Counted from the stretch's first letter, positions 18,140 to 26,939 are shown. The stretch is 64,000 nucleotides of DNA from Polaromonas sp. YR568 (GCF_900116715.1 NZ_FPBM01000001.1:560784-624783), one strand, 5' to 3'. The notes: generated from the letters alone by a model not told the origin. Numbers and translations: made by a program.

Positions 18140-18290
18140 AGGATAGGAAGAGGCCTTCCGGGGCCCCGCCGGCAGCCCCTATCAGTCTGTCTTATGGGTG
18201 CAACATTTGCATGCCGAGGCGGCATAAATAGCGCTTTGCCAAGGCATTCGCCCTGCGCTGCGCCTTGAGAGGCGCGGGCCGCAGGCATAC

Positions 18291-21143
18291 TTGCAAGACG
18301 TGGAAAATAACACCGAGTCACTTTTTGCCGCCCAGGCGCTTGAATCCCCCTGCGCCCTGGCCGCCGCGCTGGCGCCGCATGCGTCGGCGGGGCATTTCGA
18401 CGAGTTGCGGGGCAGGGTTTCCGAAGGCCCTGCGGAAGCAGCCGCGCCGGCGCAACAACCCGTGCTGCGTGCGGCCGGCAGCGCGCCCGAAGCCCCCTCT
18501 CAGCAAGCCCATGCGCCATCCGCCGACGACGACACCCTGTCGCCCGAATGGACGCGCTTTTTTAACTTCCTGGGCGCCGACGGTTTTTATGACCTGAACC
18601 ACCGCACCGCCAACCTGCGCCGCCAGATCCGCGACAACGGCGTGACCTACAACGTCTACGCCGACGCCAACGGCCCGCAGCGGCCCTGGGCGCTGGATCT
18701 CTTCCCGATGATGGTGTCGGCCGGCGACTGGGCGCACATCGAGGCCGGCATCCAGCAACGCGCCCGCCTGCTGGACCGTGTGATGGCTGACATTTACGGC
18801 CCGCAGGAGCTGCTCTCCAAAGGCCTGTTGCCCAGTGCACTGGTGCATGCCCACCCCGGCTATTTGCGCGGCATGCAGGGTGTGCAGCCTGCGGGCGGCA
18901 CCTACCTGCACATTGCCGCTTTCGACATCGCCCACGGCCCTGACGGCCGCTGGTCGGTGGTGTCGCAGCGCACGCAGGCGCCTTCGGGCCTGGGTTACCT
19001 GCTGGAAAACCGCCTGACCATCTCCCTGCTGTTCCCTGAAGCCTTCCGTGAAATGAAAGTGGAGCGGCTGGCTGCGTCGTACAAGGCGCTGGTCGACGGC
19101 CTCAAGGCCATGAGCCCGGGCGACAGCCACGAAGAAAGCCGCGTGGTGCTGCTGACCCCGGGGCCCTACAACGAAACCTATTTCGAACACGCCTACCTCG
19201 CGCGCTTTTTGGGCCTGACGCTGGTCGAAGGCAGCGACCTGCTGGTGCGCGACGACAAGCTGTACCTGAAAACCCTGCGTGGCCTGGAACGGGTGCACGG
19301 GCTGCTCAAGCGGCTGGACGATGAATTCCTCGACCCGCTGGAGTTGCGCTCGGACTCCACCCTGGGCGTGCCCGGCCTGCTGCAGGTCATACGCGCCGGC
19401 AATGTGCTGGTGGTCAACACACCGGGCTCGGCCTTTCTTGAATCCAGCGCGCTGCTGGGCTTTTTGCCTGCGCTGTCGGAACATCTGCTCGGTGAAACAC
19501 TGGCCCTGCCCTCGCTGGCCACCTGGTGGTGCGGCGAGCAGGCCGTCATGCAGGACGTGCTGGGCCAGCTCAAGAACTCGGTGATCAAGCCGACTTACCC
19601 CGGCTCCGGCATGGAGTCCGTCATTGGCCACACGCTGTCGCGCCGCGCGCTGGACGAGTGGGCCGGCCGCATCGTGCGCCGCGGCGAGGACTACACCGTG
19701 CAGTCCTACCTGCCGCTGCCGCAGACGCCCACCTGGCAGGGCGAGCGGATTTCGCCGCGCTCGGCCATGCTGCGCGTGTTTGCCGTGGCCGACGGCAATG
19801 GCTCCTGGCAGGTATTGCCCGGCGGCCTGGCACGGCTGGCCGGCAAGAACGAAAACATGTCGTCGATGCAGCACGGCGGCAGCAGCGCCGATGTGTGGGT
19901 GCTGGGTGACCCGTCTGAAAACAGGGCCGCCACATCCACACGTACTGAGCAACCCGCGCCCGGCTGGGCGGCGGCGCCGCTGCGCCATCGCCCGCCCGTC
20001 ACCAGCCGCGCGGCCGAAAATCTTTTCTGGCTGGGCCGTTACACCGAGCGCTCTGAAAACTCCACGCGCCTGGCGCAAATCACGCTGCAATGCCTGGGCG
20101 GTGAAGACCAGACCTCACAACCCCTGCTCGCCTGGCTGACCAGCATGGCGGTCGGCAATGCACTGGTGCTGGACACCGTGCCGCCGGCCACGCAGGCGCG
20201 CCGTGTGTTCGAACGCGCCCTGATCGCCAACCTGGCGGATACCGAGCAGGCGGCCAGCGTGGGCTTTAACCTGCGGGCGCTCAAGAGCGCGGCCTCGGCC
20301 GTGCGTGAGCGCCTGTCGCAAGAGCAGTGGCACATGATCGTGCGCACCGAGGCCGACTTCTTTCAGCGCTGCGCGATTTTCAGCGCGGTCACTCCAGCCG
20401 GTGCGGCCAGTGCAGCCGGCCATAGCCAGCACCAGAGCCAGCATCAGGGCCACACACAAAGCCAGAGTCAAAGCCAGAGCCCGCTCGCCGCCTACCCGCT
20501 CGAATACTCGTCCGTTGAAGCCCTGCGCGCACTTGAATCGGCCAGCGGCTTTCTCTCGGCCATGACGGGCGCGCAAACCGACCGCATGACCCGCGACGAC
20601 GGCTGGCGCCTCTTGAGCGTGGGCCGTCTCATCGAGCGGCTCAACACCCTGGCCGGTGCGCTGGTGCGCGGCTTTGAAACCGGATCGGTTTTTGAAGAAG
20701 GCGGTTTCAACGCCATGGTGGCGCTGTTCGACAGCACCATCACCTTCCATGCGCAATACCAGCAACGCCGCGACATCCCGGCGCTGCTCGATTTGCTGGT
20801 GCTGGACCGCGACAACCCGCGCTCACTGGGCTGGGTGGTGCAAACCTTGCGCGGGCGCCTGGCCAAACTCGCAGGCAGTGCACCCGGCGACCTGCCCGAC
20901 CTGGCCATGGAACTGCCGGACCCCGGTAGCTGGGCGCTGGCGGACCTGTGCCAGGGTTCGTCCGCCTGCGAAGACGATAAGGGCGGTGAAGGCGATGAAG
21001 ACTCCGCAAGCGGCAGCCGCCACTATGTGCATTTGATCCAGCTGCTCGACCAATGCTGCGACGCGGCGCTAGACCTGTCGGACACCCTGAGCCGCCGCTA
21101 CTTCAGCCACGCGGCATCGGGCAGCCAGAGCCTGGGCGCTTAA
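18291..21143 (+). CDS. Fusion of circularly permuted ATP-grasp and alpha-E domains
   Basis: About 950 residues. The first 70 are poorly conserved and Ala/Pro-rich. An ATP-grasp unit follows to about 550 (FNFLGADGFYDLNHRT, HIAAFDIAHGPDGRWSVV, TLGVPGLLQV). An alpha-E unit begins near 569 (SRAAENLFWLGRYTERSENSTRL). It corresponds to the separate genes at 9154 and 8189 joined in one chain. A Ser/Gln/His-rich insert (QSQSQSQS type) lies near residues 705-730 within the alpha-E part. The start is uncertain between TTG at 18291 and GTG at 18300. It is probably an amide ligase with its helical partner, working with the flanking transglutaminases. Confidence 0.9.
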   Translation: MQDVENNTESLFAAQALESPCALAAALAPHASAGHFDELRGRVSEGPAEAAAPAQQPVLRAAGSAPEAPSQQAHAPSADDDTLSPEWTRFFNFLGADGFYDLNHRTANLRRQIRDNGVTYNVYADANGPQRPWALDLFPMMVSAGDWAHIEAGIQQRARLLDRVMADIYGPQELLSKGLLPSALVHAHPGYLRGMQGVQPAGGTYLHIAAFDIAHGPDGRWSVVSQRTQAPSGLGYLLENRLTISLLFPEAFREMKVERLAASYKALVDGLKAMSPGDSHEESRVVLLTPGPYNETYFEHAYLARFLGLTLVEGSDLLVRDDKLYLKTLRGLERVHGLLKRLDDEFLDPLELRSDSTLGVPGLLQVIRAGNVLVVNTPGSAFLESSALLGFLPALSEHLLGETLALPSLATWWCGEQAVMQDVLGQLKNSVIKPTYPGSGMESVIGHTLSRRALDEWAGRIVRRGEDYTVQSYLPLPQTPTWQGERISPRSAMLRVFAVADGNGSWQVLPGGLARLAGKNENMSSMQHGGSSADVWVLGDPSENRAATSTRTEQPAPGWAAAPLRHRPPVTSRAAENLFWLGRYTERSENSTRLAQITLQCLGGEDQTSQPLLAWLTSMAVGNALVLDTVPPATQARRVFERALIANLADTEQAASVGFNLRALKSAASAVRERLSQEQWHMIVRTEADFFQRCAIFSAVTPAGAASAAGHSQHQSQHQGHTQSQSQSQSPLAAYPLEYSSVEALRALESASGFLSAMTGAQTDRMTRDDGWRLLSVGRLIERLNTLAGALVRGFETGSVFEEGGFNAMVALFDSTITFHAQYQQRRDIPALLDLLVLDRDNPRSLGWVVQTLRGRLAKLAGSAPGDLPDLAMELPDPGSWALADLCQGSSACEDDKGGEGDEDSASGSRHYVHLIQLLDQCCDAALDLSDTLSRRYFSHAASGSQSLGA

Positions 21144-21166
21144 GCACCCGGCCGGCGGAGTCATTC

Positions 21167-22084
21167 ATGCTGCTTCATGTCGTCCACGAAACCCATTACC
21201 GCTATGCGCCGGCGGTGGAAAACGCGCACCATGTGGTGCACCTCAAACCCGCCAACCGCAACGGCCAAAGCCTCTTGAGCTACGACCTGCGCATTGACCC
21301 CGCGCCCGTGCAGTTGCGCGAAACCGTGGATGTGTACGGCAACACACGCAGCTATTTTTCGCTGCAAGCTGCGCATGAAAGCCTGACGGTGGTGGCCGAC
21401 AGCGTTGTCTCCACCTCGGTGGCCAACCCGCTGCAATCAGAGGCATCGCTTTCTACCGGCAAGTCCGCGCCGCCGCCCTGGGAGCAGGTGCGGGAGCAGT
21501 TTCGCTACCGCGCAGGCGCGGCGTACGACAGCGCCTCCGAATTTCTTTTCGCCTCACCCTATGTGCCGCGCGACGAAGCTTTTGTCGAGTTTGCCCGGCC
21601 CAGTTTTTTACCCGGCAGGCCGCTGCCGGACGCGGCGCGTGACCTGATGGAGCGCATCCACAGCACGATGACGTACGAGAGCGAGAGCACCGAAGTCAAC
21701 ACACCGGCGCTTGAAGCACTCCAGCAAGGCAAAGGCGTGTGCCAGGATTTCGCCCACATCATGGTGGCCTGCTGCCGCGCAATGGGTTTGCCGGCGCGTT
21801 ATGTCAGCGGCTATCTGCTGACCAGCCCGCCGCCCGGCCAGCCCCGCCTGGTGGGCAGCGACGCCTCGCATGCCTGGGCCTCGGTGTACTGCCCGGGCGT
21901 GGGCACCTGGCTGGACTTCGACCCCACCAACAACCGCGCGCCGGGCGAAGACTATGTGACGCTGGCCACCGGCCGCGACTTCCTGGATGTATCGCCGATG
22001 CGCGGCGTGATTCGCGGCGGGGCGCAGCACATCCTCGACGTAGCTGTGACAGTCGAGCCTCTGCCCGCCACTACGGGGAATTGA
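21167..22084 (+). CDS. Transglutaminase-like cysteine protease (second system)
   Basis: A 305-residue cytoplasmic protein starting LLHVVHETHYRYAPAVENAHH, the standard N-terminal beta domain. The triad is complete: C192 (GKGVCQDFAH), H235 (DASHAWASV), D252 (LDFDPTN). The ATG at 21167 (GGCGGAG upstream) is 23 bases after the fusion gene; a longer in-frame extension runs back into that gene and is rejected. It is the last gene of the rightward module, and its 3' end overlaps the convergent LysR gene by 14 bases. It resembles the transglutaminase at 7126 in architecture but is clearly diverged. Confidence 0.9.
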   Translation: MLLHVVHETHYRYAPAVENAHHVVHLKPANRNGQSLLSYDLRIDPAPVQLRETVDVYGNTRSYFSLQAAHESLTVVADSVVSTSVANPLQSEASLSTGKSAPPPWEQVREQFRYRAGAAYDSASEFLFASPYVPRDEAFVEFARPSFLPGRPLPDAARDLMERIHSTMTYESESTEVNTPALEALQQGKGVCQDFAHIMVACCRAMGLPARYVSGYLLTSPPPGQPRLVGSDASHAWASVYCPGVGTWLDFDPTNNRAPGEDYVTLATGRDFLDVSPMRGVIRGGAQHILDVAVTVEPLPATTGN

Positions 22085-23009
22085 GCGCCGGCTCGCCGAG
22101 CAGCGAGCCTTCGGGCAGGCCGCGCGCCAGCCAGCGCCGGCACAGCCCCACAAACTCCTGTGCCGCCCCCGATTGCGCCTGCTTCGGCTTGAAAGCCAGC
22201 AAGGCACGAAACCACACATCAGCCGCCAGCGGCACGCTGCGCAGGCCCAGCGCCAGGTATTCACGCGCCACCAGCGGATTGGTCACCGCCAGCCCGGCGC
22301 CGGCCAGCACCAGCGCGCACTGCGTCGCGCTGTAAGGGGTTTCAATCACAAAGCGTGGCTGCACACCGGCCTGCGCCAGCGCGGCCTCCAGCCGTCGCTG
22401 TGCCGGATCGGTTGCCGACAGCCCCACCAGCGGCGCCTCCTGCAGATCCTGTGGGTGCAGCAGCTGCTTGCGTGCCAGCGGGTGGGTGGCGGGCATCACA
22501 CAAACGGCGGGCGCCTGGTAGAACATTGAAGACACCAGCCCGCTGGTGTCGGCCTCGTCCCCCAGAAAAGCCAGGTCCACCGCGCCCTGGAACAAGGCCT
22601 CTCGCAGCACCTTGGAGCTGTCGACCATGAGCAGGCAGCGCGTGCGCGGGTAGCTGCGCTGAAACTCCGCCAGCGCCCAGGGCATGACGCTGGCCGCCAT
22701 GGCGTGCAGCGAACCGATGCGCAGCACCGTGTCTTCATGCGATTGCAGGGCGACGATTTTGCGCTGCACGGCTTCCAGCCCTTCGTAGACCCGCTCAACC
22801 TCTTCCATCAGCGCATGCGCCTCGGGCGTGGGCGTGAGCTTGCCCTTGGGCCGGTCAAACAGCTTGAGCCCGGCGCGGGCCTCGAGCTGCTGCAGCAGCT
22901 GCGTCACCGCCGGCTGGCTGACATGCAGGGCAGCCGCCGCACGGTTGGCCGTGCCCAGCCGCATCACCATGCGAAACACCTCGATCTGGCGTGCGCTTGC
23001 GTCTGCCAT
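22071..23009 (-). CDS. LysR-type transcriptional regulator
   Basis: A 312-residue regulator with an N-terminal winged helix-turn-helix (RQIEVFRMVMRLGTANRAAAALHVSQPAVTQ, split over residues 6-37) and a periplasmic-binding-like effector domain from about 95. AGGAGA precedes the ATG at 23009. It faces away from the PLP enzyme at 23092, with the palindrome TAAG-N5-CTTA between them, the classical LysR arrangement in which the protein represses itself and activates the divergent gene. The effector may relate to the amino acid handled by that enzyme. Confidence 0.93.
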   Translation of the reverse strand: MADASARQIEVFRMVMRLGTANRAAAALHVSQPAVTQLLQQLEARAGLKLFDRPKGKLTPTPEAHALMEEVERVYEGLEAVQRKIVALQSHEDTVLRIGSLHAMAASVMPWALAEFQRSYPRTRCLLMVDSSKVLREALFQGAVDLAFLGDEADTSGLVSSMFYQAPAVCVMPATHPLARKQLLHPQDLQEAPLVGLSATDPAQRRLEAALAQAGVQPRFVIETPYSATQCALVLAGAGLAVTNPLVAREYLALGLRSVPLAADVWFRALLAFKPKQAQSGAAQEFVGLCRRWLARGLPEGSLLGEPALNSP

Positions 23010-23020
23010 GGCCGTCTCCT

Positions 23021-23035
23021 ATAAGTTTTACTTAT
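23021..23035. promoter_or_regulatory. LysR-type operator (T-N11-A palindrome)
   Basis: The sequence ATAAG-TTTTA-CTTAT is a perfect inverted repeat with 5-bp arms and contains a T-N11-A LysR box. It sits 12 bases upstream of the lysR start and about 57 upstream of the divergent gene, the normal position for an autoregulatory and activating site. The binding protein is inferred from context. Confidence 0.7.
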
Positions 23036-23091
23036 TTTAAATCGCGAACTGGGCACACACGGCGGCCCTTGGCCTTCATACCATCTGCCTC

Positions 23092-24279
23092 ATGAATTCC
23101 GCTTCTTTCGAATCCCCTAAAAGCCCGGCCTCGGTCAGCCGCAACCCCCGGCTGGCGCAGCTGCGCTGCATCCACTGCGCCCGTGAATACCCGCTGCAGG
23201 ACCTGCCCGCCGGCTGCCCGAATTGCGCGGCAGAAGGCACGCCGGCCAGCCTGGAAGCCGTTTACACCCGACTGCCCACAAGCCTGAAAACCGCCAGCGA
23301 AGGTTATAAGTGGGGCGACTGGCTGCCTTACTCAAAAGGCGCTTCCCTGGGCGAAGGCAGCACGCCCTGCCTGGACCTGCCGCGCCTGGCGCGTGAACTG
23401 GGCGTGCGCCAGCTTTCAGCCAAACATGAGGGCATGAACCCCACCGGCTCGCACAAGGACCGCATGTCGTCACAGGCCGTCAGCCGCGCGCTGGATGTGG
23501 GCGCGCAGACGGTGGTGCTGGCCTCCAGCGGCAATGCGGCGGTGTCGGCGGCGGCCTATTGCGCGGCCGCCGGGCTGCGCTGCGAGATTGCGACCTATCA
23601 CGACATGCCGGTGCCCTATGCGCGGGCGCTGCATTACCTGGGCGCGCAACGTGTGGTGTTCGACCGCGGCTTCGGCCGCTGGGACCATGTGCGCCGCCGG
23701 GTGGAGCAGGACGGCGCTTTCGCGCTGACCAACTACACCGTGCCCGCCGTCGGCAGCCCGGTGTTTGGCGTGGAAGGCTACCGCGCCGTGGCGTTTGAAT
23801 GTGTGGCCGACGGCTGTGTGCCCGACCACGTGCTGGTGCCCACCGCGCGCGGTGATCTGCTTTGGGGCCTGTACAGCGGCTTTCGCGACCTGCTGCACGG
23901 CGGCCTGATCGAGCGCATGCCGCGCCTCTGGGCAGTGGAGCCCTTTGCACGCCTTTCCAGGGTGCTGGAGGGCGCACCGCTGCAGTCCGAATTCAGCGGA
24001 CAGACGGCGCAGTTCTCCATCAGCGGCAGCACCGTCACGCTGCAGCAGCAACGCGCGGTGCGGCAATCGGGCGGCGGCGCTGTTGTGGTGGATGACGCCG
24101 GCGCCATTGAAGGTTTGTCAAAGCTCGCCGCGCAGGGCCTGTGGGTAGAGCTTTGCGCCGGCGCCTGCGTGACCGCGCTGGCCCGGCTGCGCGAGCGGGG
24201 CGAGGTTGAGCCCGCGCACCACGCCTTGCTGCTGCTGACCGCCAAGGGCGACCGCGACGCGTTTGAAGCCCTCGCCTGA
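23092..24279 (+). CDS. Threonine-synthase-like PLP-dependent enzyme
   Basis: A 395-residue fold-type II PLP enzyme. The N-terminus carries a zinc-ribbon-like pair, CIHC and CPNC, about residues 26-45, as in some threonine synthases. The PLP lysine is K122 in NPTGSHKDR, and a glycine-rich phosphate loop (SSGNAAVSAAAY) follows. Threonine synthase makes threonine from O-phosphohomoserine; close paralogs are diaminopropionate ammonia-lyase or threonine dehydratase-like. The divergent LysR gene suggests an inducible catabolic or accessory role rather than the housekeeping thrC, which is usually next to hom in this group. Confidence 0.82.
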   Translation: MNSASFESPKSPASVSRNPRLAQLRCIHCAREYPLQDLPAGCPNCAAEGTPASLEAVYTRLPTSLKTASEGYKWGDWLPYSKGASLGEGSTPCLDLPRLARELGVRQLSAKHEGMNPTGSHKDRMSSQAVSRALDVGAQTVVLASSGNAAVSAAAYCAAAGLRCEIATYHDMPVPYARALHYLGAQRVVFDRGFGRWDHVRRRVEQDGAFALTNYTVPAVGSPVFGVEGYRAVAFECVADGCVPDHVLVPTARGDLLWGLYSGFRDLLHGGLIERMPRLWAVEPFARLSRVLEGAPLQSEFSGQTAQFSISGSTVTLQQQRAVRQSGGGAVVVDDAGAIEGLSKLAAQGLWVELCAGACVTALARLRERGEVEPAHHALLLLTAKGDRDAFEALA

Positions 24280-24316
24280 TTTCATCCATCCCCTCCCGCC
24301 TGCGAAGGAATTTCCC

Positions 24317-25291
24317 ATGATCTCCCTGAAGACCCGATTGCTCACCCTCCTCTTTGCCTCTACCTGCCTGATCGCCGGCGGCGCCCACGCGGCTTACCCT
24401 GACAAGCCCCTGCGCCTGATCGTGCCCTGGGCGCCGGGCGGCAGCACCGACGCGATTGCACGCGCCGTCGCGCAGCGCATGAGCGAGACCATGGGCCAGA
24501 CCGTGGTGGTGGACAACCGCTCCGGCGCCTCCGGCCGCATCGGCACTGAGGCTGCCGCCAAGGCGCCGCCTGACGGCTATACCTTTGCCATCGTTGAGTT
24601 GCCGCATGCGATTGCGCCGGCAGTCTTCAACAAAATGCCCTATGACCTGCTGCGCGACTTCACGCCGATTTCCATGGTCGGCACCTCGCCGCTGCTGCTG
24701 TTTGCCAGCGGCGCGCAGTACAAGAACGGCGACATCAAAGGCTTCCTGAAAAACTACCGCGGCAGCAAGGTGCCGCTGACGCTGGCCCACAGCGGCAACG
24801 GCTCCATCAGCCACCTGTCGGGCGAGCTGTTCTCCAGCGCCGCCGGCATCCAGGTCAACGCCATCCCCTATCGCGGCTCCGCCCCCGCGCTCACCGACGT
24901 GGCGGCCGGCCAGGTCGATGGCCACTTCGCCACGATGGCCAGCGGCAGCGCGCTGCTGGGCGCAGGCAAGATCTCCGCGCTGATGGTGACGGGCAGCGCC
25001 CGCCTGGCCGGCTTGCCCGGCGTGCCAACGGCGCGGGAAGCCGGCATGGAGGGCATGCAGTTCAACCAGTGGTGGGCCCTGGTGGCGCCCGCCACCACGC
25101 CCATCGAGATCGTCGAGCGGCTGCGCGCCGAAGCCGTGGCGGCGCTGGCCCATGCGTCGACGCGTGAGCGGCTCACCACACTGGGCATTGATCTGAAGGG
25201 CTCGACCCGCGACGAACTGCGCGCCTTTATGCGCAGCGAAGTCGACCGCTGGGGTGCGGTGGTTCGCAAGGCCGGCATCAAACCCGAATAA
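24317..25291 (+). CDS. Bug-family tripartite tricarboxylate transporter receptor
   Basis: A 324-residue periplasmic solute-binding protein of the Bug/TctC family. It has a signal peptide ending at AHA before AYPDKPLRL, the typical mature start, followed by VPWAPGGSTDAIAR. These receptors bind carboxylates or amino acids and deliver them to a two-component membrane transporter, which is not in the window; Burkholderiales encode large numbers of orphan Bug proteins. The ATG at 24317 has AAGGAA upstream; a longer in-frame extension overlaps the PLP gene and lacks support. It follows the PLP enzyme by 37 bases and may be co-induced with it. Confidence 0.9.
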   Translation: MISLKTRLLTLLFASTCLIAGGAHAAYPDKPLRLIVPWAPGGSTDAIARAVAQRMSETMGQTVVVDNRSGASGRIGTEAAAKAPPDGYTFAIVELPHAIAPAVFNKMPYDLLRDFTPISMVGTSPLLLFASGAQYKNGDIKGFLKNYRGSKVPLTLAHSGNGSISHLSGELFSSAAGIQVNAIPYRGSAPALTDVAAGQVDGHFATMASGSALLGAGKISALMVTGSARLAGLPGVPTAREAGMEGMQFNQWWALVAPATTPIEIVERLRAEAVAALAHASTRERLTTLGIDLKGSTRDELRAFMRSEVDRWGAVVRKAGIKPE

Positions 25292-25338
25292 ACGCGCTGG
25301 CAGCGAAGCGCCTTCCATCACTTCCTTTCATGCCGCTA

Positions 25339-25362
25339 CAGGCCCCGCAAGCCGGGGGCCTG
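25339..25362 (+). terminator. Hairpin downstream of the Bug receptor gene
   Basis: The arms CAGGCCCC and GGGGCCTG form an 8-bp stem 47 bases after the stop codon. The following T-run is poor, so this may be a weak terminator or an RNA end-stabilising hairpin. Confidence 0.4.
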
Positions 25363-25405
25363 TCCTACAATTCCCTGCACCGCCGGCCTTCTCTGCCCCG
25401 CAACC

Positions 25406-25454
25406 GCTATAAAAGCTATAGCTGATTGCGCAGGTGGTTACCGGGCTGACAGCC
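25406..25454 (+). repeat. Dispersed ~50-bp element, copy 2 (intergenic)
   Basis: Pattern: GCTATAAAA-GC-TATAGC (itself a small inverted repeat), then TGATTGCGC, then CCGGGCTGACAG. It lies 24 bases upstream of the RidA start codon, so it is probably in that gene's leader. Confidence 0.8.
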
Positions 25455-25478
25455 TTTTTCATCATCAAGGGAACCCTC

Positions 25479-25931
25479 ATGAGCGCCTATGACAAGCTGA
25501 AAGCACTGAACATCACCCTGCCCCCCGTGGCCATCCCCGTCGCCGCCTACCTGCCCTTTGTGCAGACCGGCAAGCTGGTGTTCCTGAGCGGCCACATCGC
25601 CAAGAAAGACGGCAAGCCCCTCGTCGGCCAGCTGGGCAAAAACATGACGACCGAAGAAGGCAAGGCAGCGGCACGCTCCATCGCCATCGACCTGATGGGC
25701 ACGCTCGAAGCCGCAGTAGGCCTGGGCAAGGTCAAGCGCATCGTCAAGCTGATGAGCCTGGTCAATTCCACCGGCGACTACACCGAGCAGCACCTGGTGA
25801 CCAACGGCGCGAGCGAGTTGTTTGCCGAAGTCTTCGGCGATGCCGGCAAGCATGCGCGCAGCGCCTTCGGCGTGTCGCAGGTCCCGATGGGCGCTTGTGT
25901 TGAGATCGACCTGATCGCCGAAGTCGAGTAA
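25479..25931 (+). CDS. RidA/YjgF/YER057c family protein
   Basis: A 150-residue protein of the RidA superfamily, whose best known members hydrolyse reactive enamine/imine intermediates released by PLP dehydratases. FVQTGKLVFLSGHIAKKDGK and the C-terminal PMGACVEIDLIAEVE match the family. It resembles the longer RidA-like subgroup; that subgroup often lacks the catalytic arginine, and the usual R of the R-x-C-V-E segment is G-A-C-V-E here, so imine deaminase activity is doubtful. The ATG at 25479 has AAGGGAA upstream. A PLP enzyme lies about 1.2 kb upstream in the same direction. Confidence 0.88.
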   Translation: MSAYDKLKALNITLPPVAIPVAAYLPFVQTGKLVFLSGHIAKKDGKPLVGQLGKNMTTEEGKAAARSIAIDLMGTLEAAVGLGKVKRIVKLMSLVNSTGDYTEQHLVTNGASELFAEVFGDAGKHARSAFGVSQVPMGACVEIDLIAEVE

Positions 25932-25933
25932 GC

Positions 25934-26662
25934 GTGAGCACCCTGCCCCGCCCCGCTCACATCACGCGCCGGGCCGTGGGTCTTGCCCTTGCCTCGGCGA
26001 GCTTCATTGGCGCGTCGTACGCGCAGTCGCCCTCGCCGTCGCCCTCGCAGGAAAGCGTTGCCGGCGACTACATGCTGCAAGGCGTGATGGAAACCGGCTC
26101 CGGCCTGCGCTTGAGCACCGACGGCAGCTACCGGTTTTTCCTGATGGTTGGTTCGGTGGACGAAATCGACCAGGGCCGCTGGTACATCGAAAATTCGAAT
26201 GTGGTGCTGGAGTCCACGGCGCCACCGCAAGTCCCCACATTTACCTTTCTGCGCTCCAGCAGGGAGCCCGGCGGCGCCGCCAAAGTGAGCTTTGAAGGCC
26301 CGGATGCGGAAAAGGTGCCCGGGCTGGCGCAAGTCGATTTCACGGTCAACGGACTTGCCGTCCCGGCACGCAGGGCGCGCTCTGCCAGCCTGGAGGCGGA
26401 GATCTTCGATGTGCCGATCAGCAAAGTCAGCCTGTTTTACCTGGGCGTGATGCGCAACTACGCCGTGGTGGTGCATCGCCCCCAGGATCCCAGCCACAAC
26501 CATTTTGTGTTTGGCGCCGTTTTGGGCAACTACGGTTTCGTGCGTTTCGACAAACAGAGCCTGGCCATTGACGGCGACAGGCTGCGGATGAAGCCGCCGG
26601 GCATGGCGTTTGGGCCAGACCGCGAGTTTCGTTATGCCAAGGTGAAGCCCAAATCGCCTTGA
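25934..26662 (+). CDS. Uncharacterised exported protein
   Basis: A 242-residue protein starting with GTG two bases after the ridA-like stop, so it is translationally linked. The N-terminus (ITRRAVGLALASASFIGASYAQ) is a signal peptide with twin arginines and a likely cut after YAQ, followed by a PSPSPSQ linker. The rest is beta-rich (GLRLSTDGSYRFFL, DQGRWYIENSNVVLEST) and reminiscent of small lipocalin- or DUF-type beta barrels. I do not recognise the family and assign no function. Confidence 0.72.
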   Translation: MSTLPRPAHITRRAVGLALASASFIGASYAQSPSPSPSQESVAGDYMLQGVMETGSGLRLSTDGSYRFFLMVGSVDEIDQGRWYIENSNVVLESTAPPQVPTFTFLRSSREPGGAAKVSFEGPDAEKVPGLAQVDFTVNGLAVPARRARSASLEAEIFDVPISKVSLFYLGVMRNYAVVVHRPQDPSHNHFVFGAVLGNYGFVRFDKQSLAIDGDRLRMKPPGMAFGPDREFRYAKVKPKSP

Positions 26663-26786
26663 CGTCCTTGAGGCTCTTCACCGTGCAGTGTTCCCCCTGC
26701 GCGCAGCAGGGCGGCTCCGGCAGACCGGCGGCAGCGTCCGCCAGCGCCCATTAAACTCAACCCGTCCCGGCCATTTTGCCGGGGCA

Positions 26787-26939
26787 GCGTTCTCAGGGCG
26801 GGGTGAAATTCCCCACCGGCGGTGTTTGCAGGCAACTGCATCAGCCCGCGAGCGCCCGGCCTTCCTCACGGCAGGCCGGGGTCAGCAGATTCGGTTCAAC
26901 TCCGAAGCCGACGGTCACAGTCCGGATGAAAGAGAGCGC
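26787..26939 (+). ncRNA. FMN riboswitch (RFN element)
   Basis: The conserved FMN aptamer core is clear: AGGGCGGGGTGAAATTCCC with CACCGGCGGT (26795-26823), AGCCCGCGAGC (26843-26853), and GGTCAGCAGATTCGG, then CCGAAGCCGACGGTCACAGT and CCGGATGAAAGAGAG. P1 can form between GCGTTCTC (26787) and GAGAGCGC (26932). It senses flavin mononucleotide and lowers expression when FMN is abundant. It stands 127 bases ahead of the lumazine synthase gene, which it should control; the expression platform lies in 26940-27066. Confidence 0.95.

Noticed and set aside
20400..20490. Repeated AGCCAGAGTC-type units resembling a CRISPR or minisatellite array.
   Set aside because: The units are short, in frame and code for a Ser/Gln tract within one protein; no spacer structure exists.
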